Positions 29,117 through 40,225 of a stretch of DNA of 64,000 bases are shown here, in pieces. Below the pieces are notes generated by a model that worked only from the letters and a program-made list of their open reading frames with translations, ran no database searches and was not told the origin of the DNA. The stretch is from Pantoea brenneri (GTDB lineage: Bacteria; Pseudomonadota; Gammaproteobacteria; Enterobacterales; Enterobacteriaceae): positions 1 through 64,000 of the forward strand of contig MIEI01000011.1 in assembly GCA_002095305.1 (NCBI GenBank), in the 5' to 3' direction. How positions within the stretch are numbered: position 1 is the stretch's first letter; each line of letters begins with the position of its first letter. A program made the translations under genes and the position numbers.

Positions 29117-30127
29117 TCAGTGCGCCTCAGCGGCGCTGGATATAGGTGATTGCCAGTGCCAAAGCCAGCACCAGCCTTTAATAATGTCCATGGCGTAATA
29201 GGGGACGGAGAGCATCACCAGGCCGTTCTGCAATACCCCGAGGATCACCGCGCCGACCAGCGTGCCGAGCGCATTCGGTTTGCCCGATCCCGCCAGCGAG
29301 AAGCCAATCCACGCCGCCGCCACCGCATCCATCAGGTAGCCGCCACCGGCGTTAACCTGTGATGAACCAATACGTGAGGCCAGCAGAATGCCGCCCAGTC
29401 CGGCCAGCAGCGAGGCGATCACATAGGCCAGCACGCGATAGCGGGTAGTGCGGATACCGGAGAGTCGCGCCGCTTCGGGATTGCCGCCGAGGGCATACAT
29501 CCGGCGGCCATGTTTGGTCAGCGACAGCGCCAGCTGGGCCACGACCGTTACCACCAGCATAATGATCACGATGGCTGGCACCTGACCCAGCAGGCCAAAC
29601 GCCGCCGGGATAGTGCCTTCCGCCATATCGCCGCTCGGCAACACCATGTTTTCCGTGATCGAGCCGCCAAAGCTGTAGGTCATCGCCACACCCTGAATCA
29701 CAAACAGCGTCGCCAGCGTGGCCAGCATGTCGGGGATCCGCAGGATGACAATCAGAAAGGCGTTAAACAGCCCGACCAGGCTGCAGAGCGCCAGGGTAAT
29801 CAGGATCGCTTCGGTGGTGTCGAGGCCGTGCCAGACAAACAGCGAAATCACCAGCGCGTTGGCCAGCGAAGCGGTCGAGCCGACCGAAAGATCGAAGCCG
29901 CCGACAGTCAGTGAGATCGATACGCCGACCGCGATGACCGTAACAATCGCAATCGATCGCAAAATATTGATGATGTTGTTGGGTTCGAGAAAACTGTCTG
30001 AGGCCAGGCCAAAGGCGGCGATCAGGATCACTACCGTCAGTAACATGCCCCATTTATAAAGGAAGTCGAACAGTTGATGACGCCATGAAGATGATGGCAG
30101 ATTCAGGCTGGTTTCTTTGCTGCTCAC
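29117..30127 (-). CDS. Sugar ABC transporter permease (RbsC-like), last residues frameshifted
   Basis: An about 333-aa permease with 8-10 membrane helices: ISLTVGGFDLSVGSTASLANAL and GGGYLMDAVAAAWIGFSLAGSGKPN are RbsC-family segments. After YYAMDIIKG the expected LVLALALAITYIQRR appears in the next frame, so one C (plus-strand G) is missing near 29174. The corrected stop is at 29127. The start overlaps the ATPase stop by 4 nt. Confidence 0.82.
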   Translation of the reverse strand: MSSKETSLNLPSSSWRHQLFDFLYKWGMLLTVVILIAAFGLASDSFLEPNNIINILRSIAIVTVIAVGVSISLTVGGFDLSVGSTASLANALVISLFVWHGLDTTEAILITLALCSLVGLFNAFLIVILRIPDMLATLATLFVIQGVAMTYSFGGSITENMVLPSGDMAEGTIPAAFGLLGQVPAIVIIMLVVTVVAQLALSLTKHGRRMYALGGNPEAARLSGIRTTRYRVLAYVIASLLAGLGGILLASRIGSSQVNAGGGYLMDAVAAAWIGFSLAGSGKPNALGTLVGAVILGVLQNGLVMLSVPYYAMDIIKGWCWLWHWQSPISSAAEAH

Positions 30128-31635
30128 GCAGGGGTTCCTCCGGTGGAATAAAGCAAAAGCGTCTCTTCAGTGACATCGCGCGCGGCCAGTTCAGCCACAA
30201 TGCGTCCATCCCAGAGCACACAAATCCGGTCGCATAAGCCGACCAGTTCAGAAAATTCACCTGACGCGTAGATAATGCCTTTGCCTTCGCGCGCCAGACC
30301 GTCGATCAGAGTGAACAGTTCGGTTTTGGCTTTGATATCGACGCCTTTGGTCGGCTCATCGAAAATCAGCACGTCGGCGTTGTTACGCAGCCATTTGCCA
30401 ATCGCCACTTTTTGCTGATTCCCCCCGGAGAGGCGGCGCAGTGGTTGGGCCGGACCGGTAGTCCGCACCTGAAGTCGCTGAATGATGGCCTCTGCCCAGC
30501 GCCACGCCTGGCGATGGCCGAACAGGCTCCAGCGCGAGAAACTGTCGTCCGCGCTGACGCTCAGATTCATCGCCACCGATTCATCAATAAAGATGCCCTC
30601 TTTACGCCGCTCTTCCGGCACCAGCGCCATGCGCCGGCTGACCGAATCGTGCGGGGAGCGCGGCTGCCACGGCTGGCCGTGCAGCTCTCCCCGACTGATG
30701 CGGCTTTTACTGGCACCAAACAGCGCTTTGCACAGTTCGGTCTTTCCGGCACCGGCCAGTCCGGCGATGCCGAGAATTTCGCCCTGATGCAGCCGCAGCG
30801 AGATATCCTGCAGCAGGTGTTCATCATGCAGTCCGTCGACCGCCAGCAGCAGCGGCTGCGGCTGCGGCTGTGGTTCACGCCGGGCGGGATAGATGTCGGT
30901 GAGCTGATGCCCAAGCATTTTTTCCACAATCTGCTCACCGCTTAGCGCAGCCATCGGGCCGCTCTCAATCAGCCGGCCATCGCGCAGCACCGTCAGGCGA
31001 TCGCAAATCGCTTTCAGTTCGTGAATCCGGTGAGAGATAAATATCACGCCGATACCGCTGGCCTGCAGGCGACGCACCACGGTGAATAGCCGCTCGCTCT
31101 CATGCTGGTCGAGCGGGGCGGTGGGTTCATCCAGAATCAGAAAGCGGCAATGATGCGACAGCGCACGCGCCAGCAGGATCTGTTGCTTTTCAGCGAGGGT
31201 GCAGCGTTCGACCAGCCGATTGACGTCCAGCGTCACCTCGAGCTGCGCCAGTAAGGCTTGCGCCTGACGACGTATCTCACCCCAGCGGTAGCGGTGGCCT
31301 GGTTCCGCCAGCCGATCCAGCAGTATGTTTTCCGCCACGCTGAGCTGTGGCACCAGCGCCACATCAACTTCCTGCTGAACCAGATGAATCCCCAACTGCT
31401 TTGCGTCGCGCGGGCTGCGGAGGGTGACCGGAACGCCATCCAGCAGGATCTCGCCGCTGTAGTGACTGTGGGCGCCGGACAGCACCGCCATCAGGGTCGA
31501 TTTTCCTGCGCCATTCGCGCCGGTCAGCGCGTGAACAGAGTGGCCTTCACTGACGAAATCTACCGATGAGAGTGCGGCAAATCCGCCAAAAGCGATGGAG
31601 ATGTTACGCATCTCGAGGCGGTTTAACGCAGCCAT
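30124..31635 (-). CDS. Sugar ABC transporter ATP-binding protein (RbsA-like, two NBDs)
   Basis: A 503-aa ATPase with two fused nucleotide-binding domains: Walker A LTGANGAGKST and GLAGAGKTELCK, Walker B FLILDEPTAPLD and VLIFDEPTKGVD, signature RLSGGNQQKVAIGKWL. This is the ribose/galactose type architecture. Start at 31635 behind AGGAG; the frame is open further upstream but lacks an RBS. First gene of a three-gene sugar importer with no kinase or regulator beside it. Confidence 0.87.
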   Translation of the reverse strand: MAALNRLEMRNISIAFGGFAALSSVDFVSEGHSVHALTGANGAGKSTLMAVLSGAHSHYSGEILLDGVPVTLRSPRDAKQLGIHLVQQEVDVALVPQLSVAENILLDRLAEPGHRYRWGEIRRQAQALLAQLEVTLDVNRLVERCTLAEKQQILLARALSHHCRFLILDEPTAPLDQHESERLFTVVRRLQASGIGVIFISHRIHELKAICDRLTVLRDGRLIESGPMAALSGEQIVEKMLGHQLTDIYPARREPQPQPQPLLLAVDGLHDEHLLQDISLRLHQGEILGIAGLAGAGKTELCKALFGASKSRISRGELHGQPWQPRSPHDSVSRRMALVPEERRKEGIFIDESVAMNLSVSADDSFSRWSLFGHRQAWRWAEAIIQRLQVRTTGPAQPLRRLSGGNQQKVAIGKWLRNNADVLIFDEPTKGVDIKAKTELFTLIDGLAREGKGIIYASGEFSELVGLCDRICVLWDGRIVAELAARDVTEETLLLYSTGGTPA

Positions 31636-31851
31636 GTCACCATTCTCCTGAAGAATCACTGGCCGCATTTTTTCCTGAAGCTTCAGGCGCGGCAACGACC
31701 GAAAGCGCATAAGCTAGCACGAAACGGTATTAGCCATCCAGACATCTGGACATAACGGCGGCTAAAACCAGCGAAGCGTGAAAGCGTGGCGTATTCAGGC
31801 GGGGAAGGGCGTTCGGGGTGGTGAATTATGCTGTTGCGGCACGGCGGGCAT

Positions 31852-31876
31852 AAAAAAACCAGGCCGAAGCCTGGTT
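31852..31876 (-). terminator. Terminator of pepD
   Basis: Read leftward: stem AACCAGGC / GCCTGGTT with a TTCG tetraloop and a run of seven T, 19 nt beyond the pepD stop. Confidence 0.9.
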
Positions 31877-31894
31877 AAACTTTTTGCGGTGAGA

Positions 31895-33352
31895 TTACTT
31901 TTCTGGCACCACATTCAGCAAGGTGGTCAGCAATTTCCAGTAAAGGCCGACGCTTTCAATGTGTACCTGCTCATCCGGTGAGTGCGGACCGGTAATGGTC
32001 GGACCGATCGACACCATATCCATCTGTGGATACGGTTTTTTGAACAGACCGCACTCCAGACCGGCGTGAATCACCTGAATGTTTGGCGTTTTGTCGAACA
32101 GCGCGATATAGGTCTGACGGGTCAGCGCCATGATCGGCGAGTCCGCGTCTGGCTGCCAGCCTGGGTAGCCGCCTTTCGCTTTGGTCTGCGCGCCTGCCAG
32201 CTGGCCAAGCGAGGTCAGCATCTGCACCACATAATCGCGTCCGGTGTCGATCAGTGAACGGATCAGGCAGTTGATTTCTGCTTTATCCGCTTCCATCGTC
32301 ACCACGCCGATATTCAGTGACGTTTCGACCACGCCTTTGGCGACGTCTGAGTTACGGATTACGCCGTTCGGCGTGCTGTTCAGCAGATTAAGGAAGCGAT
32401 CGCGGCTGTCGGCGGTTAATGCTTCACCCTGATGCGCCAGCGGTTCGGTGACCAGCGCGATGTTCGGCTCTTTAATGCCGTGCTCGTTCTGGATGGCGGT
32501 CAGGAAATGCGCCGCAGCAGATTTCAGCGCATCGGCCTGGTGGCTGTCGACTGCAACGGTTGCAAAGGCTTCACGCGGAATGGCGTTACGCAGCGTACCG
32601 CCGCTGAACGCCAGCAGACGCAGATCCAGTTCGGCAGCGTGCGCCGCCAGGAAACGCGCCAGCAGCTTGTTGGCGTTGCCGAGGCCCATATGAATGTCGG
32701 CACCGGAGTGGCCACCGCGCAGCCCTTTCAGCGTCAGCTTCAGGGTTTCAAAGCTGGCAGGCACCGCTTCACGGGTCAGTGGCAGGGTGGTAACGAAGTC
32801 GATACCTCCCGCGCATCCCATGTAGATCTCACCTTCTTCTTCCGAGTCGGTGTTGATCAGGATTTCGGCCTGCAGCCAGTTGGGTTGCAGACCAAAAGCG
32901 CCATCCATGCCGGTTTCTTCGGTCATGGTCAGCAGCACTTCCAGCGGGCCGTGGGTCAGGCTGCTGTCAGCCAGTACCGCCAGCGCCGATGCCATACCGA
33001 TGCCGTTGTCAGCCCCCAGCGTGGTGCCGCGCGCTTTGACCCATTCGCCGTCAATCCACGGCTGAATCGGATCTTTGGTGAAGTCGTGTACGGTATCGTT
33101 ATTCTTCTGCGGCACCATATCGAGGTGGGCCTGCAGCGCGACCGGCTTGCGGTTTTCCATCCCGGCGGTGGCGGGTTTACGAATCAGGATATTGCCGACC
33201 TGATCGCGCTCACACCAGAAGCCTTGCTCTTTGGCCCAGCCGACGATGTAACTCGCCAGCGCTTCTTCATGAAAAGAGGGATGAGGAATGGAGCAAATCT
33301 TAGCGAAAATATCCCACAGTGGCTGTGGAGAGAGTTGAGACAATTCAGACAC
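31895..33352 (-). CDS. pepD: Aminoacyl-histidine dipeptidase (peptidase D)
   Basis: A 485-aa cytosolic M20-family zinc dipeptidase (Xaa-His). Metal and catalytic segments are intact: ALQAHLDMVPQ, TLGADNGIGMA, LTMTEETGMDGA and INTDSEEEGE. Same length as the E. coli enzyme, and divergent from gpt as in E. coli. Confidence 0.95.
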   Translation of the reverse strand: MSELSQLSPQPLWDIFAKICSIPHPSFHEEALASYIVGWAKEQGFWCERDQVGNILIRKPATAGMENRKPVALQAHLDMVPQKNNDTVHDFTKDPIQPWIDGEWVKARGTTLGADNGIGMASALAVLADSSLTHGPLEVLLTMTEETGMDGAFGLQPNWLQAEILINTDSEEEGEIYMGCAGGIDFVTTLPLTREAVPASFETLKLTLKGLRGGHSGADIHMGLGNANKLLARFLAAHAAELDLRLLAFSGGTLRNAIPREAFATVAVDSHQADALKSAAAHFLTAIQNEHGIKEPNIALVTEPLAHQGEALTADSRDRFLNLLNSTPNGVIRNSDVAKGVVETSLNIGVVTMEADKAEINCLIRSLIDTGRDYVVQMLTSLGQLAGAQTKAKGGYPGWQPDADSPIMALTRQTYIALFDKTPNIQVIHAGLECGLFKKPYPQMDMVSIGPTITGPHSPDEQVHIESVGLYWKLLTTLLNVVPEK

Positions 33353-33535
33353 GACAAGTCTCCTGTGTCAGTGCGCCGGACCAGCCGGACATCGCGAGTT
33401 TCCAGTGAAAGATCGCCGCCAGAGAATCTGGCGAGATGGCCTGAGAATATCACTGTTTTTCCCCGGGTGCGCACTCAGACGCGCTAAAAAGCCGCAACCG
33501 ACGCGCGGGTGCTGGTTTTTAGCGCGTCAACTCCT

Positions 33536-33541
33536 TATAAT
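33536..33541 (+). promoter_or_regulatory. Predicted -10 element of gpt
   Basis: Consensus TATAAT about 65 nt upstream of the gpt start, in the pepD-gpt divergent region. The -35 region (TGGTTT) is poor. Confidence 0.45.
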
Positions 33542-33605
33542 CTCGCGCAACCTTTTCCCCGTTGCACATTTTTAAGCCACCGCGGTTGGCTGGGATTCCT
33601 ATTCT

Positions 33606-34064
33606 ATGAGCGAAAAATACGTCGTTACCTGGGACATGCTACAGATTCATGCCCGTAAACTGGCTCAGCGCCTGCTTCCTGTTGAACAGTGGAAAGGCAT
33701 TATCGCGGTCAGCCGCGGCGGTCTGGTACCGGCTTCGCTGCTGGCGCGTGAACTGGGGATTCGCTATGTCGATACCGTTTGCATCTCCAGCTACGATCAC
33801 GATCATCAGCGCGAAATGAAAGTGCTGAAGCGCGCCGAAGGTGATGGCGAAGGCTTCATCGTCATTGACGACCTGGTGGATACCGGCGGAACAGCGCAGG
33901 CGATCCGCGAGATGTACCCGAAAGCCCGCTTCTGCACCATTTTTGCCAAACCAGCTGGCCGCCAGCTGGTCGATGATTACATCGTCGACATTCCGCAGAA
34001 CACCTGGATTGAGCAGCCGTGGGACATGGGCGTGGTCTACATCCCGCCGATTGTTAAAAACTGA
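33606..34064 (+). CDS. gpt: Xanthine-guanine phosphoribosyltransferase
   Basis: A 152-aa purine salvage enzyme using PRPP to convert guanine, xanthine and hypoxanthine to nucleotides. The PRPP loop [14 protein letters not shown] and [19 protein letters not shown] are intact. Length as in E. coli. Confidence 0.96.
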   Translation: MSEKYVVTWDMLQIHARKLAQRLLPVEQWKGIIAVSRGGLVPASLLARELGIRYVDTVCISSYDHDHQREMKVLKRAEGDGEGFIVIDDLVDTGGTAQAIREMYPKARFCTIFAKPAGRQLVDDYIVDIPQNTWIEQPWDMGVVYIPPIVKN

Positions 34065-34078
34065 TTAATCTTCCCTAA

Positions 34079-34104
34079 ACAACGCCCGGTTTTCCGGGCG
34101 TTGT
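34079..34104 (+). terminator. Terminator of gpt
   Basis: Stem ACAACGCCCGG / CCGGGCGTTGT with a TTTT loop, followed by a weak GCTTTC tract. Confidence 0.7.
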
Positions 34105-34181
34105 GCTTTCTGCACCTCGCACCCTGATTTGGCGTACAGTACACTAAGCTATCGCCGTTTTATGCCGCAGGAGAAGTGAGT

Positions 34182-35428
34182 ATGTCGAGCAAAAATCTCA
34201 GCGAAGAGTTGTTCAAACCACGCTTTAAACATCCTGAAACCTCTTCTTTAGTGCGTCGCCAGCATCACGCGACCCCGGACGTGCACTCCGCCCTTGATGG
34301 CGACAGCCAGCGCGGCTGGTATCGCATGCTGAATAAGCTGATGTGGACCTGGCGCGGTCTGACGCCGCAGGAGATCAGCGAAGTGCTGGCGCGCATCGCC
34401 ATCAGCGACGTTGAGCATACCGACGAGACGCTGCTGGACACCGTGATCGGTTTTCGCGGCGGCAACTGGAATTTCGAATGGTGCCGCCAGGCGGGCTTCT
34501 GGCAGCAGAAAGCGCTGGAGTGCAGCGACGACAGCGAAGCGGGCGAGTACTGGCTGCATGCTGCCCATCTCTACAGCGTGGCTGCTATCCCTATATCAAA
34601 GGCGATGAGCTGGCCGACCAGGCCCAGACGCTGGCTAACCGTGCCTACGAAGAGGCGACGCAGCGGCTGCCGGGTGAGCTGAAGCCGCTGACTTTCGCCA
34701 TCAGCGGCGGCAGTCCGGTGAGCGGTTTCCTGCATATGCCGTCAGGCGTCGATGCCCCTTATCCGACCGTCCTGTTTTGTGGCGCACTCGACTCGCTACA
34801 AAGCGATCATTACCGGCTGTTCCATGACTATCTTGCGCCGCGCGGCATTGCGATGCTGACCATTGATGTACCGTCGGTCGGCAACTCGGTGAAGTGGACG
34901 CTGAATCAGGACACCAGCTTTTTACATCAGCAGGTGCTGCGTCAGCTGGAAACGGTGCCGTGGATCGATCACACCCGCGTGGCGGCGTTTGGCTATCGCT
35001 TTGGTGCCAACGTGGCGGTACGGCTGGCTTACCTTGAGTCGTCACGGCTGCGGGCGGTCGCCTGTCTCGGCCCGATTGTGCATGCGCTGCTGACCCAGAC
35101 TGCGCTGCAGGATGAGATCCCGGATATGTACATGGATATGCTGGCAAGCCGGCTCGGCATGGCGTCCTCGTCTGACAGCGCGTTACGTACCGAGCTCAAC
35201 CGCTATTCGCTGAAAACCCAGGGGCTGCTGGGCCGGCGTACCCCGACGCCGATGCTGTCAGGCTACTGGCAGAACGATCTGTTCAGCCCGGAAGAGGAGA
35301 GCAAACTGATCGCCAACTCCTCGGCGGAGGGCAAAGCGCTGCTGATTCCGGTGAAGCCGATGATGGCCAGTTTTGATCGGGCGCTAAATGAAATTTGCGA
35401 CTGGCTGGAGAAGCGTTTAAAAAGGTAA
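34182..35428 (+). pseudogene. frsA: Esterase/fermentation-respiration switch protein FrsA, frameshifted
   Basis: Alpha/beta-hydrolase-like protein that partners with enzyme IIA-Glc in E. coli. The N-terminal third ([22 protein letters not shown] to [10 protein letters not shown]) is in one frame. The remainder ([24 protein letters not shown] to DWLEKRLKR) is in the next. One T is missing at about 34585 (GCTGCTATCC should be GCTGCTTATCC). Corrected length is 415 aa against 414 in E. coli. The C-terminal two-thirds alone might be read from an internal start, but it lacks the family N-terminus. E. coli position between gpt and crl. Confidence 0.85.
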
Positions 35429-35595
35429 CTGGCAAAATTTACAGTATTTGCTACAACTACTACCTGAATTATTGCGGGCTGCTGCAGCGCGCTTCGCTGA
35501 CCCCTGGCGATTGATGCCAGTGACGTGGCGTGAAGCGGGCGCGACAGTCCGGATGATTGAGGATCGATATCGGTCAAAACCTATGGAGAATTAGC

Positions 35596-35997
35596 ATGAC
35601 GTTACCGAGTGGTCACCCCCGCAGTCGCCTGCTTAAGCGCTTCACTGAGCTGGGACCGTATATCCGCGATGGGAAATGTGGTGAAACCCGTTTCTTTTTC
35701 GACTGCCTGGCTGCCTGCGTCAATGTGAAACCGGCACCGGAACTGCGTGAATTCTGGGGCTGGTGGATGGAGCTGGAAGCACAGGCCGATCACTTTACCT
35801 ATGTCTACCATATCGGTCTGTTCGATAAAGAGGGCGACTGGTCTGTGGCGACGGTTAAAGGCAAAGAAAATACGGCGCGGGTGGAAGAGACCTTACGTAA
35901 CTTTCATACCCGTCTGAAAGCGATGCTGCACGAATTTGAGCTTGATCTGATTCCGGCCAGCGATTTCGATGAGAAACCGGTGAAACTGAGTGCCTGA
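35596..35997 (+). CDS. crl: Sigma factor-binding protein Crl
   Basis: A 133-aa protein that helps sigmaS bind core RNA polymerase and activates stationary-phase and curli genes. [24 protein letters not shown] and [22 protein letters not shown] are near-identical to E. coli Crl, and the length is the same. Start at 35596 with GGAG upstream. Confidence 0.95.
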   Translation: MTLPSGHPRSRLLKRFTELGPYIRDGKCGETRFFFDCLAACVNVKPAPELREFWGWWMELEAQADHFTYVYHIGLFDKEGDWSVATVKGKENTARVEETLRNFHTRLKAMLHEFELDLIPASDFDEKPVKLSA

Positions 35998-36017
35998 TTA
36001 CAGCGTTCAGCAATAAG

Positions 36018-36049
36018 AAAGGGCGAGTTGAAAAACTCGCCCTTTTTTT
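36018..36049 (+). terminator. Terminator of crl
   Basis: Stem AAAGGGCGAGTT / AACTCGCCCTTT with GAAA loop and seven T. It lies between the convergent crl and porin genes. Confidence 0.88.
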
Positions 36050-36136
36050 ATCAGACACACTTCACATTGAGGGTAACGCACTGCGGGCCCGCCGCCGCCA
36101 CAGCAATCAACAGGGACGGAGCCGGCCCGACAGATA

Positions 36137-37249
36137 TCAGAACTGGTAGGTCATGCCCACGGCAACCACGTCATCATTGTTGATTGACAGCGCGTTATCG
36201 TCATCCAGCTGGTTAATTTTGTAATCAACAAAGGCGGACATGTTTTTGTTGAAGTAATAGGTGGCGCCCACGTCGATATATTTCACCAGATCCGCATCGC
36301 CGATACCGTTTTCGATATCTTTGCCTTTGGTCTGCACGTAACCGATAGAAGGACGCAGGCCGAAATCAAACTGATACTGCGCCACCAGCTCGATGTTCTG
36401 CGCTTTGTTGGCGGCACCGGCCACTGCGGCACCGGTGTTGCGGTTGGTACCACTGATTGGCGTCATGTTACGGGTGTCGGTATAGATAGCGGCCAGGTAA
36501 ATGCTGTTTGCATCATATTTGACGCCTGCACCCCAGGAATCCGCACGGTCACCGCCGCCGTAAGCACGTGCCTGCTGCTGGTTGGTGCGGTCAGATGAGG
36601 TGATGGCACTCATCAGGCTCACGCCGCTATCGCCCAGCGTGTAACCGAGTGACGCACCGTAGCCATCGCCGTTCTGGCGGTTGATGTCGGTACGGCTGTT
36701 GGCGCTGCTGGCGTCATTTTTGCCCTGATACTGCAGCGCAAATTTCAGACCATCCACCAGGCCGAAGAAGTTATTGTTGCGGTAGGTTGCGACGCCGGTG
36801 GCGCGCTGAGTCATAAAGTTATCAGAACGCGCGGTGCCGTCACCGCCAAATTCCGGGAACACGTCGGTCCAGGACTCTACGTCATACAGTACGCCGTAGT
36901 TGCGACCGTAATCGACCGAGCCATACTGTGAAAATTTCAGGCCGGCAAAACCGAGGCGGGTTTTGTTGCCGTTGTTGGCATCGCTGCCTTCGGAGTTATT
37001 GACGTTGTACTGATATTCCCACTGACCGTAACCGGTCATCAGGTCGTTGATCTGCGTCTGGCCTTTGAAGCCGATACGCACGTAGGATTTGTCGCCATCT
37101 GAGCCGGCATTATCGCTGAAGTAGTGTTCAGCTTTAACTTTGCCGTAAAAGTCCAGTTTGTTGCCATCTTTGTTATAGACTTCGGCAGCCTGTGCGGTCG
37201 ACGCCAGCGCCAGAGCGGAGATGATCATTGCCAGTGTGCTTTTCTTCAT
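36137..37249 (-). CDS. phoE: Trimeric outer-membrane porin (PhoE/OmpC family)
   Basis: A 370-aa precursor of a 16-strand general diffusion porin: signal peptide of 21 residues ending AQA, mature start [17 protein letters not shown], the constriction-loop motif PEFGGD, and a C-terminal aromatic ending VAVGMTYQF for BAM recognition. It sits between crl and proB, the phoE locus of E. coli, and two Pho-box-like sequences precede it. By sequence alone an OmpC or OmpF identity cannot be excluded. Confidence 0.82.
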   Translation of the reverse strand: MKKSTLAMIISALALASTAQAAEVYNKDGNKLDFYGKVKAEHYFSDNAGSDGDKSYVRIGFKGQTQINDLMTGYGQWEYQYNVNNSEGSDANNGNKTRLGFAGLKFSQYGSVDYGRNYGVLYDVESWTDVFPEFGGDGTARSDNFMTQRATGVATYRNNNFFGLVDGLKFALQYQGKNDASSANSRTDINRQNGDGYGASLGYTLGDSGVSLMSAITSSDRTNQQQARAYGGGDRADSWGAGVKYDANSIYLAAIYTDTRNMTPISGTNRNTGAAVAGAANKAQNIELVAQYQFDFGLRPSIGYVQTKGKDIENGIGDADLVKYIDVGATYYFNKNMSAFVDYKINQLDDDNALSINNDDVVAVGMTYQF

Positions 37250-37271
37250 TTGCTATCAATCCCGATGTGTA

Positions 37272-37342
37272 CGTCAAAAAGTTATGAAAGTTTTTGTAAA
37301 ACACCGACTTTTTACCGGGCGGTGATGAACTTTTTATGACAC
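37272..37342 (-). promoter_or_regulatory. Two Pho-box-like sequences upstream of the porin
   Basis: On the minus strand GTGTCATAAAAAGTTCAT (37342-37325) and CTTTCATAACTTTTTGAC (37290-37273) each match about 13 of 18 positions of the PhoB box CTGTCATAAATCTGTCAC. The distal one is at a plausible activator distance; the proximal one is only about 23 nt from the start codon. Confidence 0.4.
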
Positions 37343-37487
37343 TTTTCGTGATTTCTTGTTAATCGTGAACTTTTGGTCTACGCCCTTGTCCGCGTAAAAT
37401 CGTGCTTTTCCCCCGCTGGCTGTTGGCTTCCTTATCGACTCCTGTTAAAACGTCCTTTCGTAAAAATTTTTCACTACGGCAGGAAAT

Positions 37488-38591
37488 ATGAGTGGCAGTC
37501 AGACCTTAGTGGTCAAATTGGGTACCAGCGTTCTCACCGGCGGATCACGCCGGCTGAATCGGGCGCACATGGTGGAGCTGGTTCGCCAGTGTGCGCAGCA
37601 ACATGCTGCAGGCCACCGCATTGTGATTGTGACCTCTGGCGCGATGGCGGCCGGACGCGAACATCTGGGCTACCCCGAACTGCCGCCGACCATCGCCTCA
37701 AAGCAGCTGCTGGCTGCGGTGGGGCAGAGCCGTCTGATCCAGCTGTGGGAACAGTTATTCTCTATCTACGGTATCCACATCGGCCAGATGTTGCTGACCC
37801 GCGCGGATATGGAAGATCGCGAGCGTTTCCTGAATGCCCGCGACACGCTGCGGGCGCTGCTGGATAACCACATCGTACCGGTGATCAATGAGAACGACGC
37901 CGTGGCGACCGCCGAGATTAAAGTGGGCGACAATGACAACCTCTCGGCGCTGGCCGCGATGCTTGGCGGGGCCGACAAGCTGCTGCTGCTGACCGATCAG
38001 CAGGGGCTGTTCACCGCCGATCCGCGCAATAATCCCGACGCTGAGCTGATCGGCGACGTGCATGTGATTGATGATGCGTTACGCTCATTAGCCGGCGGCA
38101 GCGTTTCCGGGCTGGGCACCGGCGGCATGTCAACCAAGCTTCAGGCGGCCGATGTCGCCTGCCGTGCCGGTATTGATGTGATCATCGCCTCAGGCGGCCG
38201 CAGCGGGGTGATCGGCGATGTGATTGACGGCAAACCCGTCGGCACGCTGTTTCATGCTCAGCAGTCGCCGCTGGAAAACCGTAAACGCTGGATATTCGGC
38301 GCACCGCCGGCGGGCGAACTGACGGTGGATGATGGCGCGCTGGCCGCGATTATTGAACGTGGCAGTTCACTGCTGCCGAAAGGGATCCGCGCCATTCAGG
38401 GCAATTTCTCCCGCGGTGAAGTCATCCGTATCCGCAGCCTGCAGGGACGCGATATCGCCCACGGCGTGTCACGCTATAACAGCGATGCGATGCGAATGAT
38501 TGCCGGTCACCACAGCCAGCAGATCAGTGAGATCCTCGGCTATGAATATGGCCCGGTGGCGGTTCACCGCGACGACATGATCGTCAGTTAA
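37488..38591 (+). CDS. proB: Glutamate 5-kinase
   Basis: A 367-aa first enzyme of proline synthesis: amino acid kinase domain ([66 protein letters not shown]) plus C-terminal PUA domain. Proline feedback acts on the kinase domain. Ten nt separate it from proA; together they form the proBA operon and channel the labile gamma-glutamyl phosphate. Confidence 0.96.
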   Translation: MSGSQTLVVKLGTSVLTGGSRRLNRAHMVELVRQCAQQHAAGHRIVIVTSGAMAAGREHLGYPELPPTIASKQLLAAVGQSRLIQLWEQLFSIYGIHIGQMLLTRADMEDRERFLNARDTLRALLDNHIVPVINENDAVATAEIKVGDNDNLSALAAMLGGADKLLLLTDQQGLFTADPRNNPDAELIGDVHVIDDALRSLAGGSVSGLGTGGMSTKLQAADVACRAGIDVIIASGGRSGVIGDVIDGKPVGTLFHAQQSPLENRKRWIFGAPPAGELTVDDGALAAIIERGSSLLPKGIRAIQGNFSRGEVIRIRSLQGRDIAHGVSRYNSDAMRMIAGHHSQQISEILGYEYGPVAVHRDDMIVS

Positions 38592-38601
38592 GGAGCAGAC
38601 A

Positions 38602-39855
38602 ATGCTTGAAGAGATGGGTAAAGCGGCCCGCGCGGCAGCATATCGCGTGGCCGATCTGTCGACCGCAGAGAAAAATCAGGTCCTGATGACCATTGCCGAT
38701 CGTCTGGAAGCCGAAAGCGCCGACATTCTGGCCGCCAATGAACAGGACTTAGCCGAGGCGCGTCAGAATGGCATGAGCGCGGCACTGTTAGATCGGCTGA
38801 CGCTGAATCCGCAGCGGCTGAGCGGCATCGCCAGTGACGTTCGTCAGGTTTGTCAGCTGGCCGATCCGGTTGGGCAGTTGATCGATGGCGGTCAGCTCGA
38901 CAGCGGACTGCGTATCGAACGTCGCCGTGTGCCGCTCGGCGTGGTGGCGGTGATTTATGAAGCGCGTCCCAATGTGACGGTGGATGTCGCCAGCCTGTGC
39001 CTGAAAACCGGTAATGCGGCGATTCTGCGCGGCGGTAAAGAGACGTGGCGCACCAATGCCGCCACGGTGCGGGTCATCCAGAACGCCTTGCAGCAGCACG
39101 GTCTGCCGACGGCTATCATCCAGGCGATCGAAAATCCCGATCGTGAACTGGTGAATCAGCTACTGAAGCTGGATCGCTATGTCGATATGCTGATTCCGCG
39201 CGGCGGCGCGGCGCTGCATAAACTGTGCCGCGAAAACTCCACCATTCCGGTGATCACCGGCGGAATCGGGGTATGCCATATCTACATCGACGACACCATG
39301 GAGATCGAACCGGCGCTTGAGGTGATCGTCAATGCCAAGAAGCAGCGCCCCAGCGCCTGCAATTCGCTGGAGACGCTGCTGGTGGATCAGGCGATTGCCG
39401 ACCGTTTCCTGCCAGCGTTCAGCGCCCGGATGGCGCAGGAAAATATTGTGCTGCATGCTGACAGTAACGTGCTGACGCAGCTGCAGGCGGGTCCGGCGCA
39501 GGTGATGCCGGTCAGTCTGCCGCAATACGATGATGAATGGCTGTCGCTCGATCTTAACGTGAAGCTGGTGGCGGATATGGATCAGGCGATTGACCATATC
39601 CGGACGCACGGCACCCAGCATTCCGATGCCATTCTGACCCGCAGCACCCGCAATGCCACGCGCTTTGTTCGTCAGGTCGACTCCTCTGCGGTCTACGTTA
39701 ACGCCAGCACCCGCTTTACCGACGGCGGACAGTTTGGTCTGGGGGCAGAAGTCGCTGTCAGTACCCAGAAGCTGCACGCACGGGGTCCGATGGGATTAGA
39801 GGCGCTAACTACCTACAAATGGATTGCCTGGGGCGACGACACGCTGCGGCCATAA
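38602..39855 (+). CDS. proA: Gamma-glutamyl phosphate reductase
   Basis: A 417-aa aldehyde dehydrogenase-superfamily enzyme reducing gamma-glutamyl phosphate to glutamate semialdehyde with NADPH. The catalytic Cys lies in [39 protein letters not shown] is the family segment. Followed by a strong terminator. In E. coli the next gene is thrW; here a phage-derived module intervenes. Confidence 0.96.
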   Translation: MLEEMGKAARAAAYRVADLSTAEKNQVLMTIADRLEAESADILAANEQDLAEARQNGMSAALLDRLTLNPQRLSGIASDVRQVCQLADPVGQLIDGGQLDSGLRIERRRVPLGVVAVIYEARPNVTVDVASLCLKTGNAAILRGGKETWRTNAATVRVIQNALQQHGLPTAIIQAIENPDRELVNQLLKLDRYVDMLIPRGGAALHKLCRENSTIPVITGGIGVCHIYIDDTMEIEPALEVIVNAKKQRPSACNSLETLLVDQAIADRFLPAFSARMAQENIVLHADSNVLTQLQAGPAQVMPVSLPQYDDEWLSLDLNVKLVADMDQAIDHIRTHGTQHSDAILTRSTRNATRFVRQVDSSAVYVNASTRFTDGGQFGLGAEVAVSTQKLHARGPMGLEALTTYKWIAWGDDTLRP

Positions 39856-39873
39856 TCCCCCCTTTTTTTTAAC

Positions 39874-39909
39874 AAAACGGGAGTCTTTTACAGACTCCCG
39901 TTTTTTTTT
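39874..39909 (+). terminator. Terminator of proBA
   Basis: Stem AAAACGGGAGTCT / AGACTCCCGTTTT followed by nine T. It marks the left edge of the module. The next 300 bp (39910-40210) are AT-rich and contain no gene that I can support; they presumably hold the repressor promoter. Confidence 0.92.
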
Positions 39910-40210
39910 AGCTGCCACTTTAGGTCCAGTTATATCTGGAGTTTCTCGCCTGTAAGATAATTTTTCGTCGCTGCCGGGTCGTTTCAGCTAAAAAAGCTGG
40001 CTGAATTTCACGCAATTCCTTACGGAAGATTCCTGAAAGCCGGGGCTGCACGCGGCCTGAGGCAATATTTTTTGTTCAGCTGCAAACGGCAGGGGATAAT
40101 GATAATTAGAAATGCTTGATAAAGCGGTTAGGTAGTAAACGGACGGTAATATAAAATGAACTGGTAGCAATAATGAAAATAACATCCAGTACCTCCTCTA
40201 TGGCTGATTA

Positions 40211-40225
40211 TTAACTAATGGTTAA
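40211..40225. promoter_or_regulatory. Candidate repressor operator over its own start codon
   Basis: The palindrome TTAACTAATGGTTAA includes the ATG of the repressor gene (40218-40220). Related TTAACC-containing sites occur beyond the gene at 41012 and 41034, in front of the lysis promoter. Confidence 0.35.
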
